A DNA stretch of 10,291 bases from contig JAUYMQ010000353.1 in the NCBI GenBank assembly GCA_030698575.1, positions 1 through 10,291 of the forward strand, read 5' to 3'. Position numbers and translations under genes: made by a program. Below the pieces are notes generated by a model, which worked only from the letters and a program-made list of their open reading frames with translations, had not been told where the DNA came from and did no database searches. The DNA comes from Deltaproteobacteria bacterium. GTDB taxonomy: Bacteria; JAUYMQ01. This document shows positions 6,445 through 10,291 of this stretch, one piece after another. Position 1 is the first letter of the stretch, and every line of letters starts with the position of its first letter.

Positions 6445-7800
6445 GTGCATCGAAGCGTGTCGAAAGCCCCGAACTCAAACCCGAGACCGCCAGGAAGGGT
6501 CCTGGCGCTCGCCGCCGCGTGCCTGCTCACGCTCACCATGGCCGGTGAGGCCGGGGCGATCTCTTCGGTCAACCTCGACGTGCGCTCGCCGCAGGACGGC
6601 GAGAACCTCACCCATCACCTGAATCTCGCCTACCTGACCGGCGACACCTGGGTCAACGCCCCCTACCGGCGGGCGCAGGACGTCGTGATGCTCATCGATT
6701 CGTCGGGCAGCACGGCCGACCCCTCGGGCGCCGACGTCGACGGCGACGGCAAGACCGGGCGCGGATTCCTGGGCCTCGTGACCAACACTGACGGCGGCGA
6801 CTCCGTGCTGGCCGCCGAGATCGCCTCGGCGCGCAAGCTGCTCCAGAGTTTCGACCCGGGCATCACCGCCGTGGCGGTGGTCACCTTCGACGGCGGGCGG
6901 ACACAGGGGTTCGGCTTCGGCCGCCAGCTCATCCCCGACGCGGTCGTCGAGCAGCCCCTGACGGGGAACTACCATCTGGTCGAGGGCGCCCTCGCGCGAA
7001 TTCTCCAGCGCGGCCCGGACGGCGGCACCAACATGGCCGAGGGCGTGCGCATGGCGGTGAACGAGCTGACCGGCTTTCAGAGCGCCTCCGTTCCACGCCC
7101 CGGCGCCGAGCGCTCGATCTATCTCTTCACAGACGGCTTCCCCACCCTCCCCTTCCTCGGCTGGTTCGCCGCCGAGCGGAAGAACGTCGAGCTGACCGTT
7201 TATTACGCCGAGACCGCCGGCCGGCTCGGCATCAAGGTCCACGCTTTCCCGGTGGGCAAGAGCGCGCTCGCGCGCCCGCTGGCCACCGTCGATGCGGCGC
7301 GCGTGTCGGGCGGAATGTTCGTGCCGGTGCCCGATCCGGGCAAGCTCCCCGCCGTCATCGAGGCCGTCGCGGCGCTGCGCGTGCAGCGCGTCACCGTGCT
7401 CAACACCACCACGCAGGAGCGCGCGCGCGTGGTTAAGCTCAATCCCGACGGCACCTTCGACTCGCTCGTCCCCGTCAGGCCCGGGCCCAACCGGCTGGAG
7501 ATCATCGCCATCGCCACCGACGGCGGCTCGTCGATGCAGAACGTCACCGTGAACTACCAGCGCCCGTCGCAGAAGAGCCTCGACGTGAGCGTCGAGGAGG
7601 CGCGGCAGCTCGAGAAGCTGCTCGAGATCCAGATCGAGGAGGACGAGGGCGGCCTGCCCGACCGCGATCTGTTCCTCGAGATCGAAGTGGAGCGCCGCAA
7701 GGCTTTCGAGCAGGCCGAACGGCAGCGTGAGGAGCTGGGCATGGCGCGGGAACCCGTGACCTCGCCACCGACCGCGCCCGGCCCGGGGGGCGCGCCATGA
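6445..7800 (+). CDS. Secreted von Willebrand factor A domain protein with complete MIDAS and inserted DxDxDG loop
   Basis: The frame is open from much further upstream. I chose GTG at 6445 (451 residues) because it has GAGAG eight bases before it, avoids the gene at 5408 and yields a proper signal peptide (Arg18, then VLALAAACLLTLT, cut near AGA at 36-38). The VWA domain follows: the MIDAS DxSxS is D85-S-S-G-S89, with Thr195 in GGTNMAEG and Asp230 in LFTDG, all intact, so it can bind a divalent metal and a ligand. Directly after DxSxS an insert carries a DxDxDG loop (Asp97, Asp99, Asp101, Gly102), like a calcium-binding loop, before helix 1 resumes at about 119. Residues 312-372 look like a beta-sandwich domain; 380-433 is a charged, coiled-coil-like helix; the tail is Pro-rich. 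No C-terminal anchor is seen, so it is periplasmic or surface-associated. It is the first gene of the operon and overlaps the next by 4 bases. Confidence 0.85.
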   Translation: MHRSVSKAPNSNPRPPGRVLALAAACLLTLTMAGEAGAISSVNLDVRSPQDGENLTHHLNLAYLTGDTWVNAPYRRAQDVVMLIDSSGSTADPSGADVDGDGKTGRGFLGLVTNTDGGDSVLAAEIASARKLLQSFDPGITAVAVVTFDGGRTQGFGFGRQLIPDAVVEQPLTGNYHLVEGALARILQRGPDGGTNMAEGVRMAVNELTGFQSASVPRPGAERSIYLFTDGFPTLPFLGWFAAERKNVELTVYYAETAGRLGIKVHAFPVGKSALARPLATVDAARVSGGMFVPVPDPGKLPAVIEAVAALRVQRVTVLNTTTQERARVVKLNPDGTFDSLVPVRPGPNRLEIIAIATDGGSSMQNVTVNYQRPSQKSLDVSVEEARQLEKLLEIQIEEDEGGLPDRDLFLEIEVERRKAFEQAERQREELGMAREPVTSPPTAPGPGGAP

Positions 7801-8933
7801 GCGACCCACGGCCGAACGGCGCCGGCGAGTCGCGCTGGACATTTCTGCGCGACGCCATCGACGAGCTTCAGCGCAAGCAGTCGCGAATTCCCGCGCGGTG
7901 GTTCCGCCCGATCTCGGAGTGGGCAAGTCGCCAGGAAAGTTCCGGCCTGCTCCGTTTCTGGTCGCCCGCGCCCCGGGTGCGCGAGGCCGGCGATCTCTGG
8001 CTGATCGAGGACCGCAACGTGCGGTTCGACCCCTTCTTCCTGACCTCACTCCTGCTTCATCTGATCCTGGCGCTCCTCCTCTGGCAGGTGCTGAGCGAGT
8101 TGCCCGAGCCTGATCCCGAGAAGGAAAAGGAAGTCATCGTGCGGCTCGAGGAGCTGCTGCCCTCCGAGGCGGGACAGGCTGCGGCCGTCCCCGCGCCCGT
8201 GCCCGAGCCCGCCAAACCCGCGGCGGCCCCCAAGGCCGAGGCCAAGGCGCCCACGCCCAAGGCGACGGCTCCGAAGCCGAAGCCCAGGCCCACGCCGGTG
8301 GTGCAGAAGCCCGTGCCGGAGCCTGAGCCCGAGCCCATTCTCGCGCCCAAATCCATCAGCAAGCCCAAGGCCATCAGCACCAAGGCGCCCATCTCGCCGA
8401 GCACCCCCACGCTCTCGGAGCGCGTCGCCGACGTGCGGGCGCCCTCGGCGGGCGCCGAAGTCACGATGGGCGCGGGTGCGTCGGCCTCCGACATCGACGT
8501 CGATCGCGGCGGCGCCACGGGCGTTCGGGGGCCCGCCGGCCCCGTAGCGGTCCCCGGGGGACAGGGCGCCGGAACAGGGCGCGGCGCGAGCACCGGGCGC
8601 GGGGACGTCCAGGGCTCTCCCATGCGCAGCTTCGAAACCGACCCCGACTTCCAGGAGTATCTGGAGAAGATCAAGAAACGCATTCAGCAGGTGTGGGCCT
8701 ACCCGCCGGGCGTTGCAGGAAAGCAGACCGTAGTGCTGGTCTTCCGCCTCGACGCCAGCGCGCGCGCATACGACGTGAGCGTGCGGCGTTCGTCGAACGT
8801 GGGGCTAAACCAGAGCGCCATGGACGCCATGAAGCGCGGCTCCCCCTTCCCGCCGATCCCAGGCAAGTTCCGCGGGCTCATCGGCATCCCCCTGGCCCTG
8901 ACGGTCACCGTCACCATCACGAGCACCGGATGA
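7797..8933 (+). CDS. TonB-family energy-transducing protein with long cytoplasmic N-terminus
   Basis: The 378 residues show: a 79-residue N-terminal part rich in Arg and Trp; one membrane helix at about 80-99 (FFLTSLLLHLILALLLWQVL); an acidic stretch, then a Pro/Ala/Lys/Glu-rich linker (about 102-206); a Gly-rich low-complexity part (224-275); and a TonB C-terminal domain (about 284-374) with VWAYPP, VVLVFRLDASARAYDVSV and a FPPIPG motif. The helix contains S84-LLL-H88, the SxxxH spacing by which E. coli TonB uses Ser16/His20 with ExbB-ExbD, so coupling to the proton-motive force is plausible. E. coli TonB has a far shorter cytoplasmic tail, so the N-terminal extension is unusual. The gene starts in an ATGA overlap with the VWA gene and ends in another with the repeat protein, which points to translational coupling. 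No exbB/exbD is visible. Which TonB-like partner it serves is unknown. Confidence 0.88.
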   Translation: MSDPRPNGAGESRWTFLRDAIDELQRKQSRIPARWFRPISEWASRQESSGLLRFWSPAPRVREAGDLWLIEDRNVRFDPFFLTSLLLHLILALLLWQVLSELPEPDPEKEKEVIVRLEELLPSEAGQAAAVPAPVPEPAKPAAAPKAEAKAPTPKATAPKPKPRPTPVVQKPVPEPEPEPILAPKSISKPKAISTKAPISPSTPTLSERVADVRAPSAGAEVTMGAGASASDIDVDRGGATGVRGPAGPVAVPGGQGAGTGRGASTGRGDVQGSPMRSFETDPDFQEYLEKIKKRIQQVWAYPPGVAGKQTVVLVFRLDASARAYDVSVRRSSNVGLNQSAMDAMKRGSPFPPIPGKFRGLIGIPLALTVTVTITSTG

Positions 8934-10291
8934 CCGCCCGCGCCCTCAGCCTGCCGGCTGTCTGCCTGGCGTTTGCGCTCTCCGGCGCCGTCGCGCACGC
9001 GCAGGTGTCCGATCCGGCGGCGAAGCTCTACTACGAAAACGATCAGATCGTGCGCCAGGAGCTGGACAACGACGGCGACGGGCGCACGGACGTCTGGATC
9101 TTCTTCACCGCGGGCAAGCCGGCCCGGCAGGAGCAGGATGAGGACTACAACGGCCGCGTGGACATCTGGCACCACTATGAAGAAGGCCGCCTGGTCCGGC
9201 AGGAGGTCGACGAGAACGGCGACGGAAAGCCCGACACGGTCTACGAGCTGGATCCATCGGGCACCCTCTCGAAGAAGCTGTCGCTGAACAGCCAGGGGAA
9301 GAAGCAGCGCGTGGTCGCCTACTCGAACAACGACGCCTCGCGGCAGCAGGAAGACACCGACGGCGACGGCGTGATGGACCGCGTGGTGATCTTCGAGGGC
9401 GGGCGCATTGCGCGTGTGGAGGATCTCGGGCTCACCGAGGGCAAGGCCAACACCTTCTCTCACTATGATCGCGCGGGGCAGCTCGAGCGCGTCGAGGGGG
9501 ACAAGAACAAGGACGGACTCGTGGACATCCGGCGCTTCTTCGTGAGCGGCCGGCTCGACCACGAGGAGATCGATTCAAATTTCGACAGCAAGACCGATCT
9601 GCGCGCCTGGTACCGCGACGAGAAGATGACGCGCCGGGAGCAGGATACCGACTTCGACGGCGGCTTCGAGACGAAGTCCTGGTACGAGGGGGACGCCCTC
9701 ACGCGGAAGGAGCTCGACAAGGACGGCGACGGCCGCGCCGAAACGGTCGTGGAGTTTTCCGGCGGCAAGCCGGTGCGCGAGGTGCGCCTGACGGATGCCG
9801 GGCAGGAGACGTTGACCTTCGAGGCCGGGCAGGCGGCGCGCCGCGAGTTCGACTCGAACAGCGACGGCCGGGTCGACGTCGTCGAGGAGATGTCCGGCGC
9901 CCGCATCACGCGAAAGCTGGAAGACACCGATCACGACGGCCGCTTCGACACGATCACCGAGTGGCCCGACGCGACGCGCGTGGTGCAGGAGACCGATTCC
10001 GACGCCGACGGCAAGCTCGACCTGCGATCGACCTTCATGGGCGGGACCCTCTCGCGCCAGGACGCCGACACCAACAAAGACGGTCAGGCCGACGTGTGGA
10101 TCAGCTTCCTCGACGGCCAGAAGCACCAGCAGGAGGAAGACACCGACTTCGACGGGCGCATCGACGCGCGTTTCACCTACGCCGGCGAGGAGATCACGAA
10201 GCAGGAGCGGGTCAACCGCGAACGCCCCGCCGCCGATCGCGCGCGCCCCTTCTCGCCGGTCCCGGCGACCAGCCGGGTGACCGGCGCGGCG
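8930..10291 (+). CDS. Exported protein of sixteen 24-residue DxDxDG repeats, 3' end outside window
   Basis: The frame opens with ATG in a 4-base ATGA overlap with the TonB-like gene and stays open for 454 codons to the window edge. A signal peptide is clear (Arg4, hydrophobic core LSLPAVCLAFALSGAVA, cut after AHA at residue 24). Residues 45-426 are sixteen units of 24 residues (one of 25, one of 21) with the pattern D-x-[DN]-x-D-G-x-x-D followed by two short strands, a Gly turn and often RQE. Such acidic loops resemble the calcium-binding loops of EF-hands and thrombospondin type-3 repeats; the strand part resembles MORN/YD-type repeats. I know no named protein of this exact type. After the repeats comes an Arg/Pro-rich stretch, perhaps a linker to another domain. 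A calcium-stabilised periplasmic or surface rod is inferred. Confidence 0.83.
   Translation, partial: MTARALSLPAVCLAFALSGAVAHAQVSDPAAKLYYENDQIVRQELDNDGDGRTDVWIFFTAGKPARQEQDEDYNGRVDIWHHYEEGRLVRQEVDENGDGKPDTVYELDPSGTLSKKLSLNSQGKKQRVVAYSNNDASRQQEDTDGDGVMDRVVIFEGGRIARVEDLGLTEGKANTFSHYDRAGQLERVEGDKNKDGLVDIRRFFVSGRLDHEEIDSNFDSKTDLRAWYRDEKMTRREQDTDFDGGFETKSWYEGDALTRKELDKDGDGRAETVVEFSGGKPVREVRLTDAGQETLTFEAGQAARREFDSNSDGRVDVVEEMSGARITRKLEDTDHDGRFDTITEWPDATRVVQETDSDADGKLDLRSTFMGGTLSRQDADTNKDGQADVWISFLDGQKHQQEEDTDFDGRIDARFTYAGEEITKQERVNRERPAADRARPFSPVPATSRVTGAA
9062..10207 (+). repeat. Array of sixteen 72-bp coding repeats (24-residue DxDxDG units)
   Basis: Aspartate loops begin at residues 46, 70, 94, 142, 191, 215, 239, 263, 308, 332, 356, 380 and 404. 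Units 4, 6 and 11 keep the length frame but have lost the acidic loop, and unit 8 has Ser for Gly. Unit 6 has one extra residue and unit 11 three fewer. At DNA level the units differ strongly, so the array is old rather than a recent expansion. Confidence 0.88.

Noticed and set aside
6475-8049. Open frame of 524 codons on the minus strand opposite the VWA and TonB-like genes
   Set aside because: Its translation is His/Arg/Gly/Glu-rich with no domain or motif, as expected for the antisense of GC-rich coding DNA.
8699-10126. Long minus-strand open frames opposite the repeat gene, with repeated Val/Leu/Glu patterns
   Set aside because: The apparent periodicity is the mirror of the 72-bp coding repeat on the plus strand; the plus frame has a signal peptide, start coupling and a conserved motif.
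9062-10207. CRISPR array or tandem DNA repeat in the last kilobase
   Set aside because: The period is 72 bases without conserved direct repeats or spacers; it is a coding repeat visible at protein level.

Overview
The window reads as a chromosomal segment of a GC-rich Gram-negative bacterium. A PpiD-type periplasmic isomerase and a TonB-family protein imply an outer membrane. The gene set and codon use look most like the deltaproteobacterial lineages (Myxococcota, Desulfobacterota, Binatota-like), but no marker here fixes the taxon. Nothing points to phage, plasmid or transposon. The left half is housekeeping and the right end is accessory.

Layout. Positions 1-1158 (+) hold the 3' part of a PpiD/SurA-type peptidyl-prolyl isomerase. 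It converges on a malic enzyme (1251-2552, -) across a near-perfect bidirectional terminator (1187-1217). Upstream of the malic enzyme lie its probable promoter with an operator-like dyad (about 2645-2674) and a terminator (2725-2758) that ends the next minus-strand gene. That gene (2778-4187) is a metallo-beta-lactamase/beta-CASP nuclease of the CPSF73-like family. It is divergent from a PAP2 membrane phosphatase (4354-4902, +). A second bidirectional terminator (4973-5006) separates the phosphatase from a tRNA-Ala(GGC) on the minus strand (5037-5112), which has its own strong promoter. Next comes a lone secreted protein (5408-6214, +) that looks like an alpha/beta-hydrolase fold without the nucleophile serine.

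After a short palindromic intergenic repeat (6221-6276) and a sigma70-like promoter (6307-6335), a three-gene operon runs to the window edge. It encodes a secreted von Willebrand A (VWA) protein with a complete MIDAS and a DxDxDG loop inserted beside it (6445-7800), a TonB-like protein with a long cytoplasmic N-terminus (7797-8933), and an exported protein built of sixteen 24-residue DxDxDG repeats (8930-10291, open at the edge). Both junctions are 4-base ATGA overlaps.

The operon is the part most likely to be undescribed. My inference is a calcium/metal-dependent cell-surface system: an inner-membrane TonB-like energy coupler joined to an adhesin- or scaffold-like VWA protein and a calcium-loaded repeat protein. 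No partner gene (exbB/exbD or an outer-membrane receptor) is visible, so the function stays open.
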